Shown: piece after piece, positions 53,651 through 62,129 of the stretch
How positions within the stretch are numbered: the first letter of the stretch is position 1
Layout: the number at the start of each line of letters is the position of its first letter
Assembly (NCBI RefSeq): GCF_000716605.1
Contig: NZ_JNXE01000026.1
Span: 86,087 to 150,086 of the forward strand
DNA length: 64,000 nucleotides
Direction of reading: 5' to 3'
Source of the DNA: Streptomyces sp. NRRL F-525
GTDB lineage: Bacteria > Actinomycetota > Actinomycetes > Streptomycetales > Streptomycetaceae
Position numbers and translations under genes: made by a program
The notes under the pieces: model-generated
Told to the model about the DNA's origin: nothing
Databases searched by the model: none
The model's input: the letters and a program-made list of their open reading frames with translations, nothing else

Positions 53651-54526
53651 ATGACGCAGCTTTCGGCTGCCCAGGCTGGGAAGAACAGCTCCTCCGACGG
53701 CAGCAAGGCGCTGTACGGAGGCAAGGGCACACGTCGTATCACCGTCCGGGACATCGCCCTCGCCAAGGAGCGCGGCGAGAAGTGGCCCATGCTCACCGCC
53801 TACGACGCGATGACCGCGTCCGTCTTCGACGAGGCCGGGATCCCGGTCATGCTCGTCGGGGACTCGGCGGGGAACTGCCATCTCGGGTACGAGTCGACCG
53901 TGCCGGTCACCCTCGACGAGATGGCCATGCTGTCCGCGGCCGTCGTACGGGGCACGAGCCGCGCCCTGATCGTGGCCGACCTGCCGTTCGGGTCCTACCA
54001 GGAGGGTCCGGTGCAGGCGCTGCGCTCGGCGACCCGGCTGGTGAAGGAGGCGGGCGTGGGTGCCGTGAAGCTGGAGGGCGGTGAGCGGTCGCACGAGCAG
54101 ATCCGGCTGCTCGTCGAGTCCGGGATTCCGGTGATGGCGCACATCGGGCTCACTCCGCAGTCCGTGAACTCGATGGGGTACCGGGTGCAGGGGCGGGGCG
54201 AGGAGGCGGCCCAGCAGTTGCTGCGGGACGCGAAGTCCGTGCAGGACGCGGGGGCGTTCGCCGTTGTCCTTGAGCTGGTGCCGGCCGAGTTGGCGGCCGA
54301 GGTCACCCGGGTGCTGCACATTCCTACGGTGGGGATCGGGGCCGGGGTCGAGACCGATGCCCAAGTCCTGGTGTGGACCGACATGTTGGGGCTGACCGGC
54401 GGGAAGATGCCGAAGTTCGTCAAGCAGTACGCGGATCTCCGAGGGGTTATGGGGGACGCGGCGAGGGCGTTCGCGGAGGATGTCGTGGGCGGGACGTTCC
54501 CTGCCGAGGAGCACTCCGTCCACTGA
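53651..54526 (+). CDS. panB: 3-methyl-2-oxobutanoate hydroxymethyltransferase
   Basis: First committed step of pantothenate/CoA synthesis: ketopantoate from alpha-ketoisovalerate and methylene-tetrahydrofolate. 291 aa from ATG 53651, with AAGGAG upstream (an upstream ATG at 53630 lacks one). Family motifs: MLTAYDAMTASVFDEAGIPVMLVGDS, DLPFGSYQ, KLEGG, MAHIGLTPQSVN and GIGAGVETDAQVLVWTDMLG. The N-terminal 30 residues are variable. Confidence 0.96.
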   Translation: MTQLSAAQAGKNSSSDGSKALYGGKGTRRITVRDIALAKERGEKWPMLTAYDAMTASVFDEAGIPVMLVGDSAGNCHLGYESTVPVTLDEMAMLSAAVVRGTSRALIVADLPFGSYQEGPVQALRSATRLVKEAGVGAVKLEGGERSHEQIRLLVESGIPVMAHIGLTPQSVNSMGYRVQGRGEEAAQQLLRDAKSVQDAGAFAVVLELVPAELAAEVTRVLHIPTVGIGAGVETDAQVLVWTDMLGLTGGKMPKFVKQYADLRGVMGDAARAFAEDVVGGTFPAEEHSVH

Positions 54527-54616
54527 CCGGTCTGGCCCATCTGAGCCATTGCGGCACCATGCAGCCCCGCCGATCTTCCCCCGTCGGCGGGGCTGCCCCT
54601 TTGCTGCCTGCCGCCC

Positions 54617-54645
54617 GTCCCTGGGGGCTCCGCCCCCAGACCCCC
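54617..54645. repeat. Palindromic repeat family B, copy 1
   Basis: 29-nt unit containing CTGGGGGCTCCGCCCCCAG, itself a hairpin. Perfect inverted copy at 54742-54770. Confidence 0.85.
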
Positions 54646-54741
54646 ATCGGCCCTGAAGGGGCCTCGTCCTCAAACGCCGGACGGGCTGGATATTGGCGCA
54701 CCGCTTGGCCAACCGAGACGGGTGGTGGGTGGGCACAGGCC

Positions 54742-54770
54742 GGGGGTCTGGGGGCGGAGCCCCCAGGGAC
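54742..54770. repeat. Palindromic repeat family B, copy 2 (inverted)
   Basis: Exact reverse complement of 54617-54645, so the two could also pair with each other across a 96-nt loop. Likely insulates panB from the ABC transporter genes. Confidence 0.85.
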
Positions 54771-54853
54771 CTCGGGGGCAGCGTCGGTCACGTGTAGGTG
54801 GCTGTCGGTGGGATGTCGGTGGTTTGTCGGCAGACCCTGGCAATGTCATCGGC

Positions 54854-55873
54854 ATGACGCGAATCGACAAGAATTCCGGCGGCACGGCCGTGTCCGTGCG
54901 GGGGCTGGTCAAGCACTACGGCGAGACCAAGGCGCTGGACGGCGTCGACCTGGACGTCCGGGAGGGCACCGTGATGGGTGTGCTCGGGCCGAACGGTGCC
55001 GGTAAGACCACCCTCGTACGGATCCTGTCCACGCTGCTCGCCCCCACCGCCGGCGAGGCAACCGTCGCCGGCTACGACGTCCTGCGCCAGCCCCGCCAGC
55101 TGCGCCGGGTGATAGGCCTCACCGGCCAGTACGCCTCCGTGGACGAGAAGCTCCCGGGCTGGGAGAACCTGTACATGATCGGGCGGCTGCTCGATCTGTC
55201 CCGTAAAGACTCACGGGCCCGGGCCGATGAACTGCTGGAGCGGTTCTCGCTGACGGACGCCGCCAAGCGGCCCGCCAGTACCTACTCCGGCGGTATGCGG
55301 CGACGGCTCGACCTGGCCGCCTCGATGATCGGGCACCCGCAGGTGCTGTTCCTCGACGAACCGACCACCGGGCTCGACCCGCGCACCCGCATGGAGGTGT
55401 GGGACGAGGTGCGGTCCATGGTCGGCGGCGGCGTGACCGTGCTGCTCACCACCCAGTACATGGAGGAGGCCGAGGCGCTCGCCTCCGAGCTGACCGTGGT
55501 GGACCACGGCAAGGTCATCGCCAACGGCGGGATCGACGAGCTGAAGGCGAAGGTCGGCGGCCGGGCGCTGCGTATCCGGCCGACCGATCCGCTGCAACTG
55601 CGGCCGCTGGCAAGGGCGTTGGACGAGCTGGGCATCACCGGGCTCGCCACCGTCACCGTGGACGTGGAGAGCGGGACCGTCCTGGTGCCGATCCTCAGCG
55701 ACGAGCAACTGACCGCCGTGGTCGGCGCGGTGAGCGCCCGCGGCCTCACCATCGCCTCCATCACCACCGAACTCCCCAGCCTGGACGAGGTGTTCCTGTC
55801 CCTCACCGGACACCGTGCCAGTGCCCCGCAGGACTCCGTGCCCACCCACAACCGCGAGGAGGTCGCCGTATGA
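54854..55873 (+). CDS. ABC exporter ATP-binding protein (DrrA-like)
   Basis: 339 aa from ATG 54854; no clear ribosome binding site. Walker A GPNGAGKTT, signature YSGGMRRRL, Walker B VLFLDEPTTGLDP and His-loop equivalent LLTTQYMEEAE are as in daunorubicin-resistance ATPases, with the C-terminal DrrA extension (ELPSLDEVFLSLTGH). Coupled by ATGA to the permease. Confidence 0.94.
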   Translation: MTRIDKNSGGTAVSVRGLVKHYGETKALDGVDLDVREGTVMGVLGPNGAGKTTLVRILSTLLAPTAGEATVAGYDVLRQPRQLRRVIGLTGQYASVDEKLPGWENLYMIGRLLDLSRKDSRARADELLERFSLTDAAKRPASTYSGGMRRRLDLAASMIGHPQVLFLDEPTTGLDPRTRMEVWDEVRSMVGGGVTVLLTTQYMEEAEALASELTVVDHGKVIANGGIDELKAKVGGRALRIRPTDPLQLRPLARALDELGITGLATVTVDVESGTVLVPILSDEQLTAVVGAVSARGLTIASITTELPSLDEVFLSLTGHRASAPQDSVPTHNREEVAV

Positions 55874-56691
55874 GCGCCGTAGCCGTGCACCCCGTCGACG
55901 CCGCGGCGGATCCCCGTATCCCGCTGCGCAACCATCTGCGCCACACCGGCGCGCTGATCCGCCGCAACCTGCTGTGGATCCGGCAGGACCCGGAGTCGAT
56001 GTTCGACGCCATCCTGTTCCCGGTCATCTTCACGCTGCTGTTCGTGTACGTCTTCGGCGGCTCGATCGGGCAGTCGCTCGGCGGCGGACAGCACGCGTAC
56101 GTGCAGTACGTCGTGCCCGGTCTGCTCGCCATGATGGGCATGAACATGGCCCAGGGGGTGGGCACCGGCTTCAACACCGACTTCCACACCGGGGTCATGG
56201 ACCGGTTCCGGTCGCTGCCCATCGGGCGCGGTTCGGTGCTGGTCGCCAAGATCGTGGTCGAGATCATGCGCATGCTGGTCGCGTGCGCCGTGCTGATGGT
56301 CGTCGGTGTCCTCGTCGGCTTCGACATCCACCGCTGGGGCGGCATGTTCGCCGCGATCGGGCTGTCCGCGGTGTTCGGCTCGGCCCTGATGTGGGTGTTC
56401 ATCACCCTCGGCGTGACCATGAAGAGCGCGCAGTCCGTGCAGGCCATGGGCTTCCTGTTCCTGATGCCGCTGCAGTTCGGCTCGTCGATCTTCGCGCCGA
56501 CCGGGTCGATGCCGGGCTGGCTGCAGAACTTCACCGACTACAACCCGCTGTCCTCCCTGGCGGACGCGGCCCGCGGGCTGATGGTGGGCGGCCCGGTCGC
56601 CCACGGTGTGCTGCTGACGCTGGCCTGGTCGGTGGGGCTCACCGCGGTGATGGCCCCGATCGCCATCCACAAGTTCCGCACCAAGACCTGA
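55870..56691 (+). CDS. ABC-2 type exporter permease (DrrB-like)
   Basis: 273 aa from ATG 55870, overlapping the ATPase stop. Six TM segments; RRNLLWIRQDPESMFDAILFPVIFTLLFVYVFGG is the conserved N-terminal region and ADAARGLMVGGPV lies before the last TM. Exports a hydrophobic compound with the ATPase; substrate unknown. Convergent with the SARP regulator. Confidence 0.93.
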   Translation: MSAVAVHPVDAAADPRIPLRNHLRHTGALIRRNLLWIRQDPESMFDAILFPVIFTLLFVYVFGGSIGQSLGGGQHAYVQYVVPGLLAMMGMNMAQGVGTGFNTDFHTGVMDRFRSLPIGRGSVLVAKIVVEIMRMLVACAVLMVVGVLVGFDIHRWGGMFAAIGLSAVFGSALMWVFITLGVTMKSAQSVQAMGFLFLMPLQFGSSIFAPTGSMPGWLQNFTDYNPLSSLADAARGLMVGGPVAHGVLLTLAWSVGLTAVMAPIAIHKFRTKT

Positions 56692-56743
56692 CCGCGCCGG
56701 ACCGGTACGCACCACAGTCGCGTCCCACCGGTACGCGTCGGCG

Positions 56744-59700
56744 TCACACCAGGGCGGCGGCCTCCTCCACGGAGAGGCCGTCGCCTTCGGCGTACTCCGC
56801 CGCGCAGATCTCGTAGGCCTCGTCGCCGAGCGCGGCGCGCGCGTGCCGCTCGGCCTGGCGGTAGACCTCGCGCTCCATCGACGTCGCGACATGCCCGGAC
56901 GGCAGCAGCGCCCGCGCCGTGACGAGGCAGCGGACGGCGTCACGGGCCCGGCCGCCGCCGTCGATCTCGGCGAGGGCGATCGCGGCCAGTCCCAGGTACA
57001 GCGGGGTCATGTGCGGGGCGATGGCCTCGGACAGCGGGTCGCCCGCGCGGTGCAGGGCCCGCCGGATCTTGTCCAGGGCCTCGTCGTAGTCGTCGTCGAC
57101 CGTCGCCACCCAGGCCTCGAGGCCGAGGATGTACGCGTCGAAGACGACGAAGTGGGAGATGGTGAACTGCTCGCGCAGCAGGCGCAGTTGCTCACGCGCC
57201 TCGGCGGGCCGGCCGGTCATGGCGAGGTAGCCCGCGAGGAACATCCGGGCGGCGGGCATCGCCTCGTTGCCACCGCCGTACGGCTGCTTCTCGACCACCT
57301 CGCGCAGGATGCGCTCGCCCCGTTCGGCCTCGCCGCCCTCGACGAGCACGCTGCCGAGCCGGGCGCCGAGCACGGCCGTCTGACCGTGCGCGCCGAGCCG
57401 TTCGGCGTGTTCGATCGCGGCCTCGTAGTCGGCGGCGGCGAGCCCGAACTCGCCGATGCGCTCCCGGGCTTCGGCCCGTGCGGAGAGCGCCTCGGCGGTG
57501 CCCCAGGCGTCGCCGAGGCGGCGGAAGATCACCAGCGACTCGTCGGCGTCGCGGACCGCGTCGCCCGCCCAGTCGCTGCGGTTGGCGAGCATGTTGGCGC
57601 GCATCTGGAGGGTGGTGGCCAGCTCCCACTCCATGCCGGGGGTGGCCCGGCAGGTGCGGACGGCGGCTTCGAGGATGCCCGGCAGCCGCTCCACGTTGCC
57701 GGTCATCAGCACGGCGTAGAACCAGAGCATGCCGGGGGTGCGGCAGGTCTGCGGGTGGCCGGGTTCGTAGACCTCGGTGATGAGGCGGAGTTTCTCCTTC
57801 GCCGCCGGTGCCTCCCAGGCCTCCAACTCCGTGTCCATCCAGCCCAGATGGGCGAGGTGGACCCCGCGCCTGGCCTCGGTGAGGAGTTCGCCGGTGAGCG
57901 GGGGCGGGACGTCGGTGCAGCGCTGCCAGACGGGTTCGGCGCGCCGGACGGGGGCGGTGAAGGGGTCGGGGCCCAGCGCCATCACCTCGACGCACCAGTT
58001 GCGGGCCTCGATGCGGACGTCGCGCATCTGCCAGTACCAGACCAGCGACAGGACGAGGCAGATGGCCTCCTGCTCGTCGCGCTCGGCGACGGCGTGCCGC
58101 AGGGCGGTGCGGAGGTTCTCGTACTCGAGCTCCAGCCGTCCTACGGCGGCGAGTTGGCCGGGGCCGCGCAGCAACGGGTCGGTGGTGCGGGCGAGTTCGC
58201 GGTAGTACGTCAGGTGGGCGCGCTCGGCGCGGGGGCGGCGGCCGGCCTCGTCGAGGCGTTCGCCCGCGTACTCGGCGACGGTCTCCAGGAGGCGGTAGCG
58301 CATCTCGCCCTCGCCCGAAGGGGCCGCCACCACAAGGGACTTGTCGACGAGGGAGCCGAGCGTCTCGAAGGCGACCGGCCCGCACACGGCCTCGGCGGCG
58401 GCGAGGTCGCAGCCGCCGGCGAAGACGGACAGGGTGGTCAGCACGTCCCGTTCGTCCGCGTCGAGGAGGTCCCAGGACCAGTCGACGACGGCCCGCAGGG
58501 TCTGCTGGCGGGGCAGGAGGGTGCGGCTGCCGGAGGTGAGCAGGCGGAAGCGGTCGTCGAGGCGGTCGGCGATCTGACGGGGCGTCAACATCCGTAGCCG
58601 GGCGGCCGCCAGCTCGATGGCGAGGGGCAGTCCGTCGAGCCGCCGGCAGATCTCGGCGCAGGCCTCGGGGTCGTCCTCGACGCTGAACCCCGGCCGGGCG
58701 GCGGCCCCCCGGTCGGCGAGCAGCCGTAGCGCGACGGGGTCGGGCAGGGGTTCCACCGGGCGCAGCAACTCGCCCGGTACGCCCAGGGGTTCGCGGCTGG
58801 TGGCGAGCACGGTGAGGCCGGGGCAGCGCTCCAGCAGGGTCTCCACGAGGCGGGCGGCGGCGTCCACGACGTGCTCGCAGTTGTCGAGGACGATCAGCAT
58901 CCGGCGGCTGCCGCAGTGTTCGGCGAGGCGGTCGACGGGGGCGTCGTGCCGCTCGCCGCCGGCGGCCCGGATCGCCTCGGCGCCGGCGCCGTACATCACG
59001 GTCTCGCGCGCGCCGACCGCCGTGAGCACGGCCGTCGGTACGGCGTCGGGGTCGTCCACGGGGGCGAGTTCGGCCAGCCACACCCCGTCCCGCGCCGCGT
59101 CCCGCACCCCTTCGGCGGCCTCCTGCGACAGCCGCGTCTTCCCGGCCCCACCGGGCCCGAGCAGCGTCACCAGCCGGGCGGACGCGAGGTCACCCCGGAT
59201 GACGTCGATGTCGGCCTCCCGGCCGACGAAGGAGGTGAGGCGGGCGCGGAGGTTGCCGGGGGGTGGGGGTCGGAGCCCTCCGGGGGCGGGGGTGCCGGGG
59301 CTGCGGGGATCGGCGTCGCCGGTCGGGCCGCCGCGGTCGCCAGGTCCGTCGCCGTCGCCCGGTCCACCGGGTACGTCGCCGTCCCCCGGGCTCAGCAACT
59401 CCCCGTGCAGCGAGCGCAGTTCAGGCCCAGGATCGGAGCCCAGCCGGTCCGCCAGCAGCTGGCGTACGTCCTCGTAGGCGGCCAGTGCCTCCGCTGTGCG
59501 GCCCGTTGCGCGGAGGGCTCGGAGGCGTAGGGACTGGAGGGGTTCGTCGAGGGGGTGGGTGTCGCAGAGGGCGGTCAGTTCGGGGAGGGCGGTGTCCGCG
59601 TCGCCGAGGGCGACGGCCGCGGTGAGGCGGGCTCGGCGGGCGTCCAGGTGGCGGGTCTCCCAGCGGGCCGCTTCCGCCGTGCGGTCGGGGAGGTCGGCCA

Positions 59701-60112
59701 GGGCCGGGCCGTTCCACAGGGCGAGCGCGTCGTCCAGGACCTCGGCCGCCTTCGCGGGGTTGCCGTCGGCCAGCGCCCGCAGCCCCTCCCCCGTCAGCCG
59801 CTCGAAACGGTGCAGGTCGATGTCCTCGGGGGCGGCGGCCAGCCGGTACCCGCTCTCCGCCGAGGTGATCGCGTCGGCGCCGAGCGCCCGGCGCAGCCTG
59901 CCCACCAGCGCCTGGAGCGCGCCGGTCGCGTCGGCGGGCGTGTCCACGCCCCACACCTCGTCCACCAGGAGGCTCGCGGTTACGGCCTTGCCGGGGCGCA
60001 GGGCGAGCACCGTGAGCAGGGCGCGCAGCCGCGCCCCGCCGACCGGGACGGGGGTGCCGTCGGGGCGGAGTGCCTGGGTGGTGCCGAGAATGCGGTAGCG
60101 CACGGGGTCCAT
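56744..60112 (-). CDS. AfsR/SARP-family multidomain transcriptional regulator
   Basis: 1122 aa from ATG 60112. OmpR-type winged HTH (residues 1-95; VRYRILGTTQALRPDGTPVPVGGARLRALLTVLAL), bacterial transcriptional activation domain (about 95-245), a Pro/Gly/Asp-rich linker, an NB-ARC-type ATPase with P-loop GPGGAGKT near 320 and Walker B LIVLDNCEH, then a long TPR-like C-terminus. Same plan as AfsR but a family member, not necessarily AfsR. Activators of this type switch on antibiotic or secondary-metabolite genes; phosphorylation by Ser/Thr kinases is known for AfsR. Confidence 0.93.
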   Translation of the reverse strand: MDPVRYRILGTTQALRPDGTPVPVGGARLRALLTVLALRPGKAVTASLLVDEVWGVDTPADATGALQALVGRLRRALGADAITSAESGYRLAAAPEDIDLHRFERLTGEGLRALADGNPAKAAEVLDDALALWNGPALADLPDRTAEAARWETRHLDARRARLTAAVALGDADTALPELTALCDTHPLDEPLQSLRLRALRATGRTAEALAAYEDVRQLLADRLGSDPGPELRSLHGELLSPGDGDVPGGPGDGDGPGDRGGPTGDADPRSPGTPAPGGLRPPPPGNLRARLTSFVGREADIDVIRGDLASARLVTLLGPGGAGKTRLSQEAAEGVRDAARDGVWLAELAPVDDPDAVPTAVLTAVGARETVMYGAGAEAIRAAGGERHDAPVDRLAEHCGSRRMLIVLDNCEHVVDAAARLVETLLERCPGLTVLATSREPLGVPGELLRPVEPLPDPVALRLLADRGAAARPGFSVEDDPEACAEICRRLDGLPLAIELAAARLRMLTPRQIADRLDDRFRLLTSGSRTLLPRQQTLRAVVDWSWDLLDADERDVLTTLSVFAGGCDLAAAEAVCGPVAFETLGSLVDKSLVVAAPSGEGEMRYRLLETVAEYAGERLDEAGRRPRAERAHLTYYRELARTTDPLLRGPGQLAAVGRLELEYENLRTALRHAVAERDEQEAICLVLSLVWYWQMRDVRIEARNWCVEVMALGPDPFTAPVRRAEPVWQRCTDVPPPLTGELLTEARRGVHLAHLGWMDTELEAWEAPAAKEKLRLITEVYEPGHPQTCRTPGMLWFYAVLMTGNVERLPGILEAAVRTCRATPGMEWELATTLQMRANMLANRSDWAGDAVRDADESLVIFRRLGDAWGTAEALSARAEARERIGEFGLAAADYEAAIEHAERLGAHGQTAVLGARLGSVLVEGGEAERGERILREVVEKQPYGGGNEAMPAARMFLAGYLAMTGRPAEAREQLRLLREQFTISHFVVFDAYILGLEAWVATVDDDYDEALDKIRRALHRAGDPLSEAIAPHMTPLYLGLAAIALAEIDGGGRARDAVRCLVTARALLPSGHVATSMEREVYRQAERHARAALGDEAYEICAAEYAEGDGLSVEEAAALV

Positions 60113-60339
60113 TGTCTCCGGTGGCGTGGAAAGCGGTCACGGGGTTGCGGCGGCGCGGCGCCGGACGCGGCACGACGACCTCGGAGAAGCCCCCCGAGGG
60201 GTGACGGGGTCGTAGAACGCGTGCCAGAGTCCCATGTCCCCACCTTCCCCGGAACCGACGGCCGCTCGCGAGACGTTTTCCCCTAGTGCCCGGTACCGTC
60301 GGGCTTCGCGTCCACCGACCCAGCAGGGAGCCCGCCCCC

Positions 60340-61110
60340 ATGACCGCCACCACCACCCGCCCCAGTGACCGGCGGATCAGTCCCGTCTTCCTCGGGATCC
60401 TGGCTGTCACGGCGGTGACCGGCTGGGCCACCTGGACCGGGTTCGCCGAGCAGCCGGGCGTCGCCGTGTTCCTGTTCGTGACGGCGGCCTGGATCGTCTC
60501 CCTGTGCCTGCACGAGTACGCGCACGCGCGCACCGCCCTGCACAGCGGTGACATCTCGATCGGCTCGAAGGGCTATCTCACCCTCAACCCGCTGAAGTAC
60601 ACGCACGCCCTGCTCAGCATCGTGCTCCCGGTGATCTTCGTCATCATGGGCGGCATCGGTCTGCCGGGCGGCGCGGTGTTCATCGAGCGGGGCCGCATCC
60701 ACGGCCGATGGAAGCACAGCCTGATCTCGGCGGCGGGCCCACTGACGAACGTGCTGTTCGCGGCGGTCTGCACGGCGCCTTTCTGGCTGCACGCACTCGA
60801 CGGGGTGCCGGCCGACTTCCAGTACGCGCTGGCCTTCCTGGCCCTGCTCCAGGTGACCGCGGCGATCCTGAACTTCCTGCCGGTGCCGGGCCTGGACGGC
60901 TACGGCGTGATCGAGCCCTGGCTGTCGAACGACATCAAGCGGCAGGTCGAGCCGTTCGCGCCGTTCGGCCTGCTGTTCGTGTTCGCGCTGCTGTGGGTGC
61001 CGTCGATCAACCGGGAGTTCTTCGACATGATCGACGCGATCCTGCGGGGGCTGGGCGTCAGCGACTGGCAGACGTCGAACGGCTACAGCCTCTACCAGTT
61101 CTGGCGCTAG
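60340..61110 (+). CDS. Site-2 protease family (M50) membrane metalloprotease
   Basis: 256 aa from ATG 60340 (CAGGGAG upstream). About six TM segments; zinc motif HEYAH in SLCLHEYAHARTALHSGD and the third ligand Asp in NFLPVPGLDGYGVIEPWL. Probably cleaves membrane-embedded substrates such as anti-sigma factors. Ends 4 nt inside the convergent small gene. Confidence 0.92.
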   Translation: MTATTTRPSDRRISPVFLGILAVTAVTGWATWTGFAEQPGVAVFLFVTAAWIVSLCLHEYAHARTALHSGDISIGSKGYLTLNPLKYTHALLSIVLPVIFVIMGGIGLPGGAVFIERGRIHGRWKHSLISAAGPLTNVLFAAVCTAPFWLHALDGVPADFQYALAFLALLQVTAAILNFLPVPGLDGYGVIEPWLSNDIKRQVEPFAPFGLLFVFALLWVPSINREFFDMIDAILRGLGVSDWQTSNGYSLYQFWR

Positions 61111-61271
61111 GCGGCGCGGCCGCGCTTCAGGTAGTACCAGCACATGTTGGACGAGAGGCCCGCGAGCAGGACCCACACGATGCCGATCCAGTTGCCCTGT
61201 ACGAAGGAGACGACCGCCGCGGCCACGGCGAGCAGGCAGACGACGAGGGCGTAGAGGGCGAGGCGGGGCAT
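61107..61271 (-). CDS. Small membrane protein, 54 aa
   Basis: ATG 61271 with ACAGGAG upstream. MPRLALYALVVCLLAVAAAVVSFVQGNWIGIVWVLLAGLSSNMCWYYLKRGRAA: two TM segments and a basic C-terminus. No family recognised. Convergent with the M50 protease gene (4-nt overlap). Confidence 0.75.
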   Translation of the reverse strand: MPRLALYALVVCLLAVAAAVVSFVQGNWIGIVWVLLAGLSSNMCWYYLKRGRAA

Positions 61272-61310
61272 GGGGTCGGCTCCTGTCGGCAGAACGAAGG
61301 CACAGCAGAG

Positions 61311-61343
61311 GGGACACTGGTGGTCGGTCGCCACCAGTGTCCC
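61311..61343. terminator. Hairpin downstream of npdG
   Basis: GGGACACTGGTGG (61311-61323) and CCACCAGTGTCCC (61331-61343) form a perfect 13-bp stem with a 7-nt loop, 8 nt after the npdG stop. It separates npdG from the small membrane protein gene. Confidence 0.85.
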
Positions 61344-61351
61344 CCACCCGC

Positions 61352-62092
61352 TCAGACGTCCGTGACACGCAGTCCCGCGTGTGCCTTGTAGCGGCGGTTG
61401 ACGGAGATCAGGTTCGCGACCAGGGACTCCACCTGGTGGGCGTTGCGCAGCCGGCCGGCGAAGACACCGCGCATGCCGGGGATACGGCCGGCCAGCGCCT
61501 GCACGATCTCGACGTCGGCGCGCTCCTCGCCCAGGACCATCACGTCCGTGTCGATCTCGGCGATCTCCTGGTCCATGAGCAGCACCGCCGACAGGTGGTG
61601 GAAGGCAGCGGCGACCCGCGAGTCGGGCAGCAGGACGGCGGCCTGTTCGGCGGCGCTGCCCTCCTCCGGCTTCAGCGCGTAGGCGCCCTTCTTGTCGAAG
61701 CCGAGCGGGTTGACGCAGTCGACGACGAGCTTGCCGGCCAGTTCCTCGCGCAACGACTCCAGGGTTTTGCCGTGGCCGTCCCAGGGCACGGCGACGATCA
61801 CGACGTCGCTGCGGCGCGCGGTCTCGGCGTTGTCGGCGCCCTCGACCCCGTGGCCGAGTTCGTCGGCGGCGGCCTGCGCGCGGTCGGCGGCGCGGGAGCC
61901 GATGATCACCTTCTGGCCGGCCTTGGCGAGCCGGTAGGCGAGGCCCTTGCCCTGCGGCCCGGTCCCGCCGAGCACGCCGACGACCAGTCCGGAGACGTCG
62001 GGGAGGTCCCACGGGTCCTTGGCGGGGGCCTTCGCGGGGGCGGTCCCGGAGGCCGTCGCGGGGGTCTGTGCAGCACTGTCGGTAGAGGTCAT
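61352..62092 (-). CDS. npdG: NADPH-dependent F420 reductase (F420:NADP oxidoreductase)
   Basis: 246 aa from ATG 62092. Ala/Pro/Thr-rich leader of about 30 residues, then an NADP-binding Rossmann motif VVGVLGGTGPQGKGLAYRLAKAGQKVIIGSR and VIVAVPWDGHGKTL. VVDCVNPLGFDKKGAYAL and AAFHHLSAVLLMD are typical of FNO/NpdG. Supplies reduced F420 for flavin-like reductases. Confidence 0.92.
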   Translation of the reverse strand: MTSTDSAAQTPATASGTAPAKAPAKDPWDLPDVSGLVVGVLGGTGPQGKGLAYRLAKAGQKVIIGSRAADRAQAAADELGHGVEGADNAETARRSDVVIVAVPWDGHGKTLESLREELAGKLVVDCVNPLGFDKKGAYALKPEEGSAAEQAAVLLPDSRVAAAFHHLSAVLLMDQEIAEIDTDVMVLGEERADVEIVQALAGRIPGMRGVFAGRLRNAHQVESLVANLISVNRRYKAHAGLRVTDV

Positions 62093-62129
62093 GGGCCGAC
62101 TTTACGTCCGCCTCCGCACCCGTATCGGC

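Larger units (their letters stand above)
54527..54853. other. 327-nt gap with family B repeats
   Basis: No gene. Mostly occupied by two inverted copies of a palindromic repeat (next entries) and the sequence CTCAAACGCCGGACGGGCTGG near 54669-54689. Confidence 0.6.

Noticed and set aside
57192..59081. Long minus-strand open frame of 629 codons inside the SARP gene
   Set aside because: Out of frame with the SARP protein and Arg/Pro-rich; the SARP frame holds the P-loop and TPR pattern.
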